Origin: Thauera sp.
GTDB taxonomy: Bacteria; Pseudomonadota; Gammaproteobacteria; Burkholderiales; Rhodocyclaceae
Length of the DNA stretch: 64,000 nucleotides
Direction: 5' to 3'
NCBI GenBank assembly: GCA_024235615.1
Contig: JACKMB010000007.1
Coordinates: 46,056-110,055 of the forward strand
Shown here: piece after piece, positions 34,013 to 42,006 of the stretch
Position numbering within the stretch: the first letter of the stretch is position 1
How the letters are laid out: each line of letters begins with the position of its first letter
Translations under genes and position numbers: made by a program
The notes under the pieces: model-generated
The model's database searches: none
Seen by the model: only the letters and a program-made list of their open reading frames with translations
What the model was told of the DNA's origin: nothing

Positions 34013-34028
34013 ACCCGCTCGAGCGGGT
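34013..34028. promoter_or_regulatory. 16-bp perfect palindrome before the SEC-C gene
   Basis: ACCCGCTCGAGCGGGT, centred on CTCGAG, ends 12 bp before the SEC-C start codon. It is a candidate operator (or mRNA hairpin) for the two-gene SEC-C/helicase unit. Confidence 0.45.
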
Positions 34029-34040
34029 GACCCGCGCAAG

Positions 34041-35354
34041 ATGCCGCGCCCCGAGCGCAACGCCCCCTGCCCCTGCGGCTCGGGACGCAAGTACAAGCAG
34101 TGCTGCGGCGCGGTCGACACGCCGCCGCTGGACCTGGCGCCCGACGACATGCTGATGCGCGTGATCGAGCAACTGCCATCCGATCGCCTCGAGGAACTGG
34201 TCGTACGCGGTGCCCCGCCGCCGGTCCTGTGCAAGATCGCCGAGCGCTGGTTCGGCGAGGGTCGCCACGACGAGCTCGTCCGCCTGCTCGAGCCGCTTTT
34301 CGCCGATCCGGCCAGGCTCGACGGACTTGTCGCGCAGGCGGCGAGCCTGCTGATGAACACCTACGCCCACCTGGAGCGCACGGGCGACCGCGACGCGCTG
34401 ATCGAACGCCTGAAGACCACACCCGGTCGCGAGCTGCGCAGCCTCGCCCTGCAGCGCGAGGCGTCCGTCCTCGCCGACCGCGACGAGTTCCCCGCAGCCT
34501 GGCGGGCATTCCGGGAGGCGCAGCGCCTCGACCCGCAGGATCCGACCTTCGCCCACCTCGAGGTGCTCCTGCCGATGGCCGAGGGGCGCAAGGAGGAGGC
34601 GCGCAGCCGCGCGAACATCTGGGCGGCCGATCTCCTCGCCCGCTCCCCGGGCGAGGAATACCTTCCCCTGATCGAGGCCCTGCACGCGATCGTCGAGGAC
34701 GAGGACGAGGACGAGGACGACGACGGCATCGACTGGGACAGCGAGCACAGCGCGGAGGTGAACGCCGCACTCGCCGCGTTGCCGAGCGACTACCCTGCCC
34801 GCCGTCTGGTCCTGCATGTTGCCCTGGAGGGCATCGAGCCGCTGATCTGGCGCCGCCTCGAGGTCGAAAACTGGCTGACTTTCAACGACCTCAACACGAT
34901 GATCCAGGCGGCGATGGGCTGGGAGGACGCGCACCTGCACGAGTTCTCGGTCGGCGACTACCGCATCGGCAATGCACCCGATTTCGACACCCCCTTCGAC
35001 GAGCTCGTCCTGCCCGGCGAGGAGGTCGAGCTCGGCCAGGTGATCGGGCGCCACAAGGGCTTCAGGTATCTGTACGACTTCGGCGACGGCTGGCTGCATC
35101 GCATCACGATCGAGAAGCGGCTGCCGAGCGCCCCACAGCGTGTGCCGGCCGTCCTTATAGACGGTGCGCGCGCCTGCCCGCCGGAGGATTGCGGCGGCAT
35201 CCCGGGCTACCAGCGTAGCCTCGCGGCCCGGCGTGGCGAGATCGCGGCCGAGGGCGACGAAACCCTCGAGGCGTACGCGGATCTGGGCCCCGAAGACTTC
35301 GCGCTCGCGCCTTACCAGCGCATCGTCGCAAGCCTGTTCGAGCCCATCGGCTGA
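34041..35354 (+). CDS. SEC-C zinc motif protein with C-terminal pRiA4b ORF-3-like domain
   Basis: 437 residues. A SEC-C zinc motif stands at the very N-terminus (CPCGSGRKYKQCC, Cys10, 12, 21, 22). A helical region of TPR/HEAT character follows (about 30-215). An acidic run of Glu/Asp (219-228) is encoded by four tandem GAGGAC units. The plasmid pRiA4b ORF-3-like domain (PF07929) runs from about 253 with WRRLEVENWLTFNDLNTMIQAAMGW, HLHEFSVGDYRIG and YLYDFGDGWLHRI. The domain's function is unknown; it occurs beside mobile elements and in defence-like neighbourhoods. The helicase gene begins 8 bp after its stop, so the two are probably one operon. Confidence 0.85.
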   Translation: MPRPERNAPCPCGSGRKYKQCCGAVDTPPLDLAPDDMLMRVIEQLPSDRLEELVVRGAPPPVLCKIAERWFGEGRHDELVRLLEPLFADPARLDGLVAQAASLLMNTYAHLERTGDRDALIERLKTTPGRELRSLALQREASVLADRDEFPAAWRAFREAQRLDPQDPTFAHLEVLLPMAEGRKEEARSRANIWAADLLARSPGEEYLPLIEALHAIVEDEDEDEDDDGIDWDSEHSAEVNAALAALPSDYPARRLVLHVALEGIEPLIWRRLEVENWLTFNDLNTMIQAAMGWEDAHLHEFSVGDYRIGNAPDFDTPFDELVLPGEEVELGQVIGRHKGFRYLYDFGDGWLHRITIEKRLPSAPQRVPAVLIDGARACPPEDCGGIPGYQRSLAARRGEIAAEGDETLEAYADLGPEDFALAPYQRIVASLFEPIG

Positions 35355-35362
35355 GCCCCGCC

Positions 35363-37027
35363 GTGGCCCGCACCCACCCCGAAGGCTGGCGCCTGCTCCC
35401 GGCGGGAGGCGCGCGCGGGCGCGAGCTCGCCACCCTCGCCCGCCTCGCCGCCGCGCTACCCGAGGACACCACGATCTACCACGGCCTGCACTGGACGCGC
35501 GCCGAGGGCAGTACGGCGGTATTCGGCGCGGTCGACTTCGCCGTGGTCGGCCCGGGCGGGCGGGTGCTGCTGGTCGAGCAGCAGGCCGGCTTCCTCGACG
35601 AGACCCCCGCCGGGCTGATGCGCCCGGGCAAGCGCCGCGCCACCCAGCTCAGCGTCGAACTCGCGCGCAACGCCGACGCGCTGCGCGCGCGCCTGCGCCC
35701 GCTGCTCGAGGGCGCCGAGCCCCTGCTCGACGTGCTGCTGCACTGCCCTGACCACGTGGTGCGCCAGCCCGGCACCGCCGGCCTCGACCCCGACCGCATC
35801 GTCGACGCCGGCCGGCGCGACGAGCTGCCCGCCATCGTCGCCGCGCTGACACGACCGCAGGAGGGCGACCCGGCGCTCGACGGCGGCCGCCGCCAGGCCC
35901 TGCACCGCTTCTTCGCCGACCTGCTCGAGCTGGTGCCGGACGTACAGTCGCACATCGGCCAGGTGGACGAGCTCACCACCCGGCTCGCCGGCGGGCTCAC
36001 CGAGTGGGCGCGCCGCATCACGGTCGAGCCGCACCGCCTGCGCGTGACCGCCACCGCGGGCAGCGGCAAGACCCAGCTCGCGCTCGCCGCCTACACCGAC
36101 GCGCTCGCTGCCGGCCGGCGGCCGCTGTATGTGTGCTACAACCGCCCGCTCGCCGACCACTTCGCGCGCATCGCGCCAGGCGGTGGCGAGATCGCCACCT
36201 TCCACCAGCTCTGCGACCGCCGCCTGCGCGATGCCGGGCGCAAGCCCGCCTTCGGAGCGCCGGGCGCCTTCCGCCGCATGGAGGCCGACTTCGCCGCGCT
36301 GGTCGCAAGCCAGTTCACCGCCGCCTGGCAGTTCGACGAGCTCATCATCGACGAGGGCCAGGACTTCACCGAGGCCTGGCGCGACGCCCTGCTCGCGCTG
36401 CTCAAGCCGGGCGGGCGGGCGTGGTGGCTGGAGGACCCGCTGCAGAACCTCTACGACCGCCCGCCGGTGGCGCTGCCGGGCTGGGTGGGGCTGACCGCCG
36501 ACACCAACTACCGCACCCCGGCCGACGTGCTCGCCCTGCTCAACGCCCGCCTGCCGCTGCCCGCCCCGGTGCGCGCCGGCAGCCCGGTGACCGACAGCGC
36601 GCCGGAGACCTTCGCCTGGCGGGACGAGGCCGGCCTGATGGACGCCACCAAGCGCGCGATCACGCGCGCGCTCGGCCTGGGCTTCCGCCGCGACGCCATC
36701 GTGCTGCTCACCTTCCGCGGCCGCGAGCACTCGCGCTTCACCCCGCTCGAGCACCTCGGCCCCCACCGCCTGCGCGCCTTCACCGGCCGCTACGACCTGC
36801 TCGGCGAGCCGGAGCACTCCCACGGCGAGTTGCTGATCGACTCGGTGTATCGCTTCAAGGGCCAGTCCGCGCCCTGCATCATCTTCACCGAGATCGACTT
36901 CGAGGCCATCGACGAGCTCACCATGCGCAAGCTCTTCGTCGGTGCCACGCGGGCGACGATGAAGCTGATCCTGGTGGCGTCGGAGCGCGCGGCGTCCGCG
37001 CTCGCGCCGGTCGCGGACGCCGACTGA
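35363..37027 (+). CDS. UvrD/Rep-like superfamily 1 helicase with N-terminal NERD-like domain
   Basis: 554 residues. The N-terminal part (about 1-130) looks like a NERD nuclease domain, with Asp58 in VDFAVVGPGG and then VEQQAG (72-76), where the usual ExK lysine is Gln74, so cleavage may be lost. Next, an SF1 motor: TATAGSGKTQ (Walker A, Lys236), TFHQLC, LIIDEGQDF (Walker B/motif II, Asp330-Gln333), NYRTPADVL and VYRFKGQSAPCII (motif V). It ends with a motif VI-like KLFVGATRATMKL. An ATP-driven DNA or RNA translocase is expected. It follows the SEC-C gene by 8 bp. Repeats follow its stop. Confidence 0.85.
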   Translation: MARTHPEGWRLLPAGGARGRELATLARLAAALPEDTTIYHGLHWTRAEGSTAVFGAVDFAVVGPGGRVLLVEQQAGFLDETPAGLMRPGKRRATQLSVELARNADALRARLRPLLEGAEPLLDVLLHCPDHVVRQPGTAGLDPDRIVDAGRRDELPAIVAALTRPQEGDPALDGGRRQALHRFFADLLELVPDVQSHIGQVDELTTRLAGGLTEWARRITVEPHRLRVTATAGSGKTQLALAAYTDALAAGRRPLYVCYNRPLADHFARIAPGGGEIATFHQLCDRRLRDAGRKPAFGAPGAFRRMEADFAALVASQFTAAWQFDELIIDEGQDFTEAWRDALLALLKPGGRAWWLEDPLQNLYDRPPVALPGWVGLTADTNYRTPADVLALLNARLPLPAPVRAGSPVTDSAPETFAWRDEAGLMDATKRAITRALGLGFRRDAIVLLTFRGREHSRFTPLEHLGPHRLRAFTGRYDLLGEPEHSHGELLIDSVYRFKGQSAPCIIFTEIDFEAIDELTMRKLFVGATRATMKLILVASERAASALAPVADAD

Positions 37028-37094
37028 AGCCTCGTCCCCGAGGCGCCGCAGGCCGCACCTGCCATCCGGCCCCGCCGACCCGCCGCACATCCTT

Positions 37095-37204
37095 GCACCG
37101 CCGGATTCTGGCACCGCCGGATTCTGGCACCGCCGGATTCTGGCACCGCCGGATTCTGGCACCGCCGGATTCTGGCACCGCCGGATTCTGGCACCGCCGG
37201 ATTC
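37095..37204. repeat. 16-bp tandem repeat array (six perfect copies plus a partial seventh)
   Basis: Unit GCACCGCCGGATTCTG, repeated without any change from 37095 to 37190; the seventh copy matches 14 of 16 bases. It lies 67 bp after the helicase gene stop. Units are identical and there are no spacers, so this is a minisatellite, not CRISPR. Copy number may vary between strains. Confidence 0.92.
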
Positions 37205-37263
37205 GCACCTTCCGGCGCTCCTACACGAACCGCCGCGCCCGTAGGAGCGCCGGAAGGCGCGAA
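37202..37263. repeat. inverted pair of the ~24-bp interspersed repeat
   Basis: The copy at 37202-37225 and the copy at 37241-37263 face each other and pair almost perfectly over about 22 bp around a 15-base loop, making the largest hairpin in the window. It would serve as a terminator for the helicase operon and the opposing calcium-loop gene. Confidence 0.75.
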
Positions 37264-37294
37264 TCCGGCGCTCGGGTGGACACACGCCGCGCAA

Positions 37295-38353
37295 TCACAC
37301 CTTCAGGTCGACCTGGCTCAGCGTGCCGGCACGGCCATCCTCGCGCAGATAAACGCCGCTCGCGCGCATCAGACCCTGGGTGTCGTTGGCGGCGTCCTTC
37401 AGGCTGAACGGGGTCGCCACGCGGCCGAGGTGGAGCGCGCCGACGCCCGCCTCGCCCAGCGACCGCACGCTGCCCTTGCCCGCAGCATCTGGCTGCCACA
37501 CGCGCAGCTGCGACCACGCCGCGTCCGCCTCGTCGATCCAGCCGTTGCGGTCGTCGTCGAGGCCGGCGAGCTCGGCGAAGCCGTCTCCGGTGGCCGGACC
37601 GAAGAGCTCGCGACCATCGTCGATGCGCCCATTGGCGTTGCGGTCGAAGGCGAGGAAGCCGCTGCCGCTCATCAGCGGCAGCTTCTCCCTGCTGCCGTCG
37701 CCATCGAGATCGAAGTCGAAGCGCACGTCCGATAGCGCCGCCGCGGGGCCGCCGAAGTCCAGCACCAGCGGATCCTTCAGGCGCTGGTCGCCGGCGCGCA
37801 CACTGACCGACACCGACTCGGTATGGCTGCGCGACATCTCGAAGCCGAGTTCGAAGCGGATCTCGCCGCCGTCGGCAGTGCGCACCACGCCCGCAGCAGC
37901 GAAGGACACCGTCTCGGTCTCGCTGAAGCGGCTGCTGAAATCGTATTCGAGCCCGAAACCGACGCGCCGTGCGCCCCCCTGGCCACTCGCAACCGCGTTC
38001 CCGCCGGTCTCGTACCCAGACTCGGCGGCGGTATCGGCAGGCTGCAGGTCGCGCATGCTGAAGCGCCGCACCGGCTCGCCGGTCAGGAACTCGATCATGC
38101 GGATCAGCATGGCAAGGCGTGGATCGTCTTCGACCGCGTCGTCGGCAAGCGCGTCCACCGCCGCTGTCTCGCTCTCGGTCGCGAGCGCGCTCTGGGCCGC
38201 CGCCGAGATCTCCACCGCCGGGCGCGGCACGCCTGCAGCCGCAGGACCTGCATCGGGCGTGCCGCGCCAGACTTCGAGGCGCTCGCGGGTCTCGAGCGAC
38301 TGGGAAAAACGGTGCGAGGACTGCAGCTCGACACTGAAGGCGGCGACTTTCAT
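37295..38353 (-). CDS. hypothetical protein with calcium-binding EF-hand-like loops
   Basis: 352 residues with no signal peptide. The first third is low-complexity, then a conserved segment RLAMLIRMIEFLTGEPVRRFSM. A beta-rich middle (about 140-225) leads to three Asp/Asn-rich loops: DFDLDGDGSREK, DRNANGRIDDGRE (followed by LFG) and DDDRNGWIDEAD. The spacing of Asp/Asn and Gly suits EF-hand/dockerin-like calcium binding. I know similar unnamed proteins in betaproteobacteria but no defined function. The start MKVAAFSVEL was chosen over an upstream in-frame Met because only that part is well structured. Divergent from the HicA-like gene. Confidence 0.7.
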   Translation of the reverse strand: MKVAAFSVELQSSHRFSQSLETRERLEVWRGTPDAGPAAAGVPRPAVEISAAAQSALATESETAAVDALADDAVEDDPRLAMLIRMIEFLTGEPVRRFSMRDLQPADTAAESGYETGGNAVASGQGGARRVGFGLEYDFSSRFSETETVSFAAAGVVRTADGGEIRFELGFEMSRSHTESVSVSVRAGDQRLKDPLVLDFGGPAAALSDVRFDFDLDGDGSREKLPLMSGSGFLAFDRNANGRIDDGRELFGPATGDGFAELAGLDDDRNGWIDEADAAWSQLRVWQPDAAGKGSVRSLGEAGVGALHLGRVATPFSLKDAANDTQGLMRASGVYLREDGRAGTLSQVDLKV

Positions 38354-38582
38354 GGGGGGACCTGCGCGGAAGACGGCAACATCGGAGGTAACGGCCGCAA
38401 ACGCCCCGGGTTGAGGCGCAGCGCGCCGACGGGGCGGCCCGCGCGGACGGGAAAGACGCGAGCACCGATCGGCCCTGCTCCTCGTCGCGCTCCTGCATGC
38501 CCCGGGAGCGGCGTGCCCGTCTCCCGGCCACGGGGCGAACTGCGCTACGATGGGTTCATCCTTCGCGTGCCCGGAGTCCGCC

Positions 38583-38861
38583 ATGAGCAACAAGCATCGC
38601 CATACCCTGGAAGCGATCTTCCGTGACCCCCCGGCCGGCAACCTGCACTGGCGCGAGGTGGAGTCCCTGCTGAACCACCTCGGCGCCGAGGTCGAGAGCG
38701 GCCACGGCGCGCGCTTCCGCGTGGTGCTGAACCGGCGCGAGTTCTACCTGCACCATCCGCACCACGGCAGCGACTTCGGCAAGCAGGCGGTGAAGGACCT
38801 GCGCGAGTTCCTCGCCAGCGCCGGCGTATCGCCGTCGAGCTACGAGGACAGCGCGGGCTGA
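38583..38861 (+). CDS. HicA-family (YcfA-like) protein without a visible HicB partner
   Basis: 92 residues. The double-stranded-RNA-binding-like HicA fold is suggested by LHWREVESLLNHLGAEVESGHGARFRVVLN, then FYLHHPHHG and VKDLREFLASAGV. HicA toxins are mRNA interferases neutralised by HicB. No hicB-like frame is present on either side, and the usual G-S-H-type catalytic segment is altered to GHGARF, so a stand-alone, possibly non-toxic RNA-binding protein is likely. GGAG lies 7-10 bases before the ATG. Confidence 0.75.
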   Translation: MSNKHRHTLEAIFRDPPAGNLHWREVESLLNHLGAEVESGHGARFRVVLNRREFYLHHPHHGSDFGKQAVKDLREFLASAGVSPSSYEDSAG

Positions 38862-38868
38862 CGTGGCG

Positions 38869-38898
38869 CAGTCGCATGGCTTTGCCGCTGTGCGACTG
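38869..38898. terminator. hairpin after the HicA-like gene
   Basis: Arms CAGTCGCA (38869-38876) and TGCGACTG (38891-38898) around a 14-base loop, in the gap between the HicA-like gene and the opposing DUF3482 gene. No T-run. Weak terminator candidate. Confidence 0.4.
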
Positions 38899-38957
38899 AA
38901 AGCTTGCAACGAAAGTCCGGCCTGCCGGGCGCAGCCGCGCGCCCCGGCCGGCGCAGT

Positions 38958-40346
38958 TCAGGCAAGCGCGCGAGCGAGTTCCGCGATGGCCTCGTCCTTG
39001 TGGCTGCCGTCCGCCTCCGCCCACTCGGGGTGGGCGCGGGCGCGGCCGATCGCCTCGGGCAGCGCGTCCTTGCGCCAGCGTGCGCTCACCGGGTCGGCGT
39101 TCACCGCGGCGCCCTCGCGCCCGGCGTCGAGTTCGATCGGCTTTACCGCGGCATGGCCGCGCCCGTCGAGCGCGACCAGCAGGCTGCGCTGACGCAGCGC
39201 GACGATGCGCAGGATGGCGTCGTCCACGGTGAGCTCGCGGTGGCCGCGCAACTTGGCGGCGAGGCGCTCGCCGTAGTGGCCGAAGGTCTGCCACAGGCCG
39301 CCGGCGATGGCACCGAGCGCGGCGGCGGCGCCCAGGGTGAGGCCGCCGGTCATCAGGTCGATGCCGACCCCCGCGGCCGCGCCCGCGGCCGCGCCGGTGC
39401 CGAGGCGCACGCCCATCTGGCGCAAGGTCTCGGGGTTGAAGAGGTCGTCGTCCCAGCGCCCGTCGGCGAGCGGCAGGTCGGCCATGCGCGCGTCGTCGGC
39501 GCGGAAGCGGTACAGGCGCAGCAGCGCGTCCACGCAGGCCTGCTCGCGGCTGCGCACGTCCGCGCGCAGGCGCTCGACCGCGACCTGCAGCGCGGCGTCG
39601 TCATCCTCTGAGTCGGCCAGGCGGTCGCGGCGCGCGGCGAGTTCGACCAGCAGCTCGGCGACCAGGCGGCGGGCGGCCTCGCGCCGTGCCGCGGCCTCGC
39701 GCGCGCGCGCCTCGATCAAGGCCTGCAGGCGGCCGCGGTGGCTGTGGATCAGCGTGGCCAGGGTGTCGAAGAGCTCGCGCTCGCCGTCGAGCGGCGGCGC
39801 CACGGTGTCGAAGCTCACCACCGCGTGCAGCCCGAGGCGGGCGAGTGCGCCGCGCCAGTCGTCCGCCCGCGCCGCCGGATCGGCGATGAAGTTGAGCACC
39901 GGCAGCAGCGGCCGAGCGCACGCGGCGAGCAGCTCAAGCTCGTCGCGGTGCTTGGGCAGCACCGGGTCGCGCGCGTCGACCACATAGAGCGCGGCGTCGC
40001 TCGCCAGCATCTGGCGCAGCACCTTCGCCTCCTGCTCGAAGCGGCCTGCGGCCTCGTCGCGGGCGAGAAAGCGCGCGACGCGCTCGGGGCCGTCGACGCG
40101 CTCGCCAGGGTCGACCAGCTCGTCGATGAACTCGAGCAGCGCGATCGCGTCCTCCATGCCCGGGGTGTCGAAGAACTCCGCCGCCGCCACGCCGTCGGCC
40201 ATCAGGCGCAGGCCCTCGACGTGGCGGGTGGTGCCGGCGGAGTCGGAGACCTCGCCGAAGCCGACGTCGCGCGCGAGCGTGCGCAGCAGCGAGGTCTTGC
40301 CGGTGTTGGTGTGGCCCACGACGGCCACGCGCAGGATGTCGTTCAT
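38958..40346 (-). CDS. GTPase with DUF3482 domain
   Basis: 462 residues. The N-terminal TrmE/Era-like GTPase has G1 GHTNTGKTS (11-19), a DSAGTTRHVEG switch region and G3 DTPG (60-63). The G4 position reads NFIAD (152-156) rather than NKxD, so base specificity is uncertain. The DUF3482 part has a helical region and a glycine/alanine hydrophobic segment ([17 protein letters not shown]) that may enter the membrane. The start overlaps the DUF2868 stop by four bases. The two genes occur as a pair in many betaproteobacteria and some gammaproteobacteria; their joint role is unknown. Confidence 0.9.
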   Translation of the reverse strand: MNDILRVAVVGHTNTGKTSLLRTLARDVGFGEVSDSAGTTRHVEGLRLMADGVAAAEFFDTPGMEDAIALLEFIDELVDPGERVDGPERVARFLARDEAAGRFEQEAKVLRQMLASDAALYVVDARDPVLPKHRDELELLAACARPLLPVLNFIADPAARADDWRGALARLGLHAVVSFDTVAPPLDGERELFDTLATLIHSHRGRLQALIEARAREAAARREAARRLVAELLVELAARRDRLADSEDDDAALQVAVERLRADVRSREQACVDALLRLYRFRADDARMADLPLADGRWDDDLFNPETLRQMGVRLGTGAAAGAAAGVGIDLMTGGLTLGAAAALGAIAGGLWQTFGHYGERLAAKLRGHRELTVDDAILRIVALRQRSLLVALDGRGHAAVKPIELDAGREGAAVNADPVSARWRKDALPEAIGRARAHPEWAEADGSHKDEAIAELARALA

Positions 40347-41797
40347 CGGACCTCGTCCCCCCGTTCCAGCCAGACCCATGCGGCCCGCGCATCCACCAGC
40401 ACCGCCGCCTCGCCCAGGCCGATGCCGGCCAGGCCCTCGCGCCACTGGCGCAGCCGGCCGGCCTGCTCCGCCGCGGCATCGATGCCGGCCAGCCAGACGC
40501 GGGTCGCCTGCGCGTGGTCGGCGAGCTCGGCGATGAGGCCGAGGCTGCCGCGATCCGGGGTCTGGCGGGCGTCGACCGCGACCACCAGGCGGACCGGCGG
40601 GTGGGCGGCGAAACGCGCGCGCGCTCCGCGGCGTTGCTCGCGGCTGTCGAGGCGGCCGCCGTCCTCCCAGGCGGGCACCGCCGTGGCGTCGTCTGCGGCT
40701 GCAAGTGCATGCGGCCACGCCAGGTCGTCGCCGAGCTCGATCGCCACGGCCACCGCGCCGCCGTCGCCATGGGCGACCGCGGCGTGGCGCTGCGGGTGCG
40801 GCATCGCCGCCGGCTCGGGGTCGCGCACGCCGATGCGTTCGCTGTCGGGCATCAGCAGCGGGCGCAGGCGGGCGTAGCCGGGACGGCCGAGGTCGAGCAC
40901 GATCGCAGCCGTGGCGCGCCGCCACAGCCAGAAGCAGAGCAGCGCGAGCGCCAGCCGCGGCAGCACGCCGTAGATCGTCATCGCCCCCACCAGCCAGCCA
41001 GCCCAGGCGCGCCGGCCGGCCTCGTCCAGCATCGGGGCGTCACCGCTCGCCAGCACCGTGGCGGCGTCGGGCACCGGGAAGCCGATCATGCCGGGCAGGG
41101 CGCCGAGCGCCGCGCTCAATGCGACGAAGCTGTCGGCGGGCAGGATGGTGGTCTCCCACACGAAGCCGTAGCGCCGCGTGGCGAGCAGCGCGAGCACGCC
41201 CAGCGTGGCGCCGGCCAGGGCGCCGCACCACAGCGCGTGGTTGGCCGCGCCCACGCCCCAGGCGGCGGTGCGGCCGCCGCCGAGCAGGCCGCCGAGCGCG
41301 AGCGGCAGGTCGGCAGCCTCGCGGCTGCGGTCGAGCCACCCCGTCACCGCAAGCCAGGCGCGCCCGAGCAGGCCACCGTGGTGCAACGCATCACCCTGCG
41401 CGCGCCCCTGCAGCCCCAGGCTGGCGAGCCACAGCAGCAGGCTCAGCAGATGCACGCCGAGCAGGCCGCCCAGGGTCCACACCACATTCACCGGCCGCGT
41501 GCCGTCGCCGAGCGCGCCCGCAGCGGCGCCGAAGCCGAAAGCGAAGGCGAGCGCGAAGGCGAGCACCAGCACCAGCCGCGCCCGCCCCTGCCAGCGCCGG
41601 ATCGCCTCGCGCCAGCCGCTGGCCGCCTCGAGCACGGCGGCGCGGCGCAGCACGCGTGCTTCGAGATCGCCCGCGACCGCGCGCGCCTCGGCGTGCGCGC
41701 GCGCCTCGTCGAGCGGCGGGTGGCGTTCTTCATGGCGGCGCACGAGCTCGGCCAGCCAGCGCAGGGACAGGGAATTCGGCGGGAATGACGTGGGCAC
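40343..41797 (-). CDS. DUF2868 domain membrane protein
   Basis: 484 residues with four or more membrane segments: about 74-93, 105-125, 190-210 and a pair near 275-300. It begins with a soluble helical part rich in Arg and Glu (LAELVRRHEERHPPLDEARAHAEARAV-type). A cytoplasmic C-terminal domain follows with RLVVAVDARQTPDRG and VLVDARAAWVWLERGDEVR. It is translationally coupled (ATGA) to the DUF3482 GTPase and is its likely membrane partner. No enzymatic motif is seen. Confidence 0.88.
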   Translation of the reverse strand: MPTSFPPNSLSLRWLAELVRRHEERHPPLDEARAHAEARAVAGDLEARVLRRAAVLEAASGWREAIRRWQGRARLVLVLAFALAFAFGFGAAAGALGDGTRPVNVVWTLGGLLGVHLLSLLLWLASLGLQGRAQGDALHHGGLLGRAWLAVTGWLDRSREAADLPLALGGLLGGGRTAAWGVGAANHALWCGALAGATLGVLALLATRRYGFVWETTILPADSFVALSAALGALPGMIGFPVPDAATVLASGDAPMLDEAGRRAWAGWLVGAMTIYGVLPRLALALLCFWLWRRATAAIVLDLGRPGYARLRPLLMPDSERIGVRDPEPAAMPHPQRHAAVAHGDGGAVAVAIELGDDLAWPHALAAADDATAVPAWEDGGRLDSREQRRGARARFAAHPPVRLVVAVDARQTPDRGSLGLIAELADHAQATRVWLAGIDAAAEQAGRLRQWREGLAGIGLGEAAVLVDARAAWVWLERGDEVR

Positions 41798-41935
41798 GCG
41801 GGGTCCGGACGATAGGTCGGCGGGAAGTCAGGAAGCCGAAGGATAGCAACCTCGCCGGCGAAGCGCATGGACTCGACCGCCTGCACGAGGTCCGGCACAT
41901 GCCCGGCATGGCGAATGGATGAAACAGGTGGCGAA

Positions 41936-41949
41936 TTGATCTCAATCAA
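41936..41949. promoter_or_regulatory. perfect FNR/ANR box
   Basis: TTGATCTCAATCAA, an exact match to the TTGAT-N4-ATCAA consensus. Its centre is about 64 bp before the hemerythrin ATG, a suitable distance for activation from around -41.5 of a start site near 41984. A weak -10-like TAGCCT lies at 41971. Confidence 0.7.
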
Positions 41950-42006
41950 CAAAGATGCAGCCAGAATCGTTAGCCTTGTGTCTTCCGCTCACCACCGGAT
42001 CGTGCC

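Noticed and set aside
37095-37204. Possible CRISPR array
   Set aside because: The 16-bp units are contiguous and identical, with no unique spacers and no cas genes in the window.
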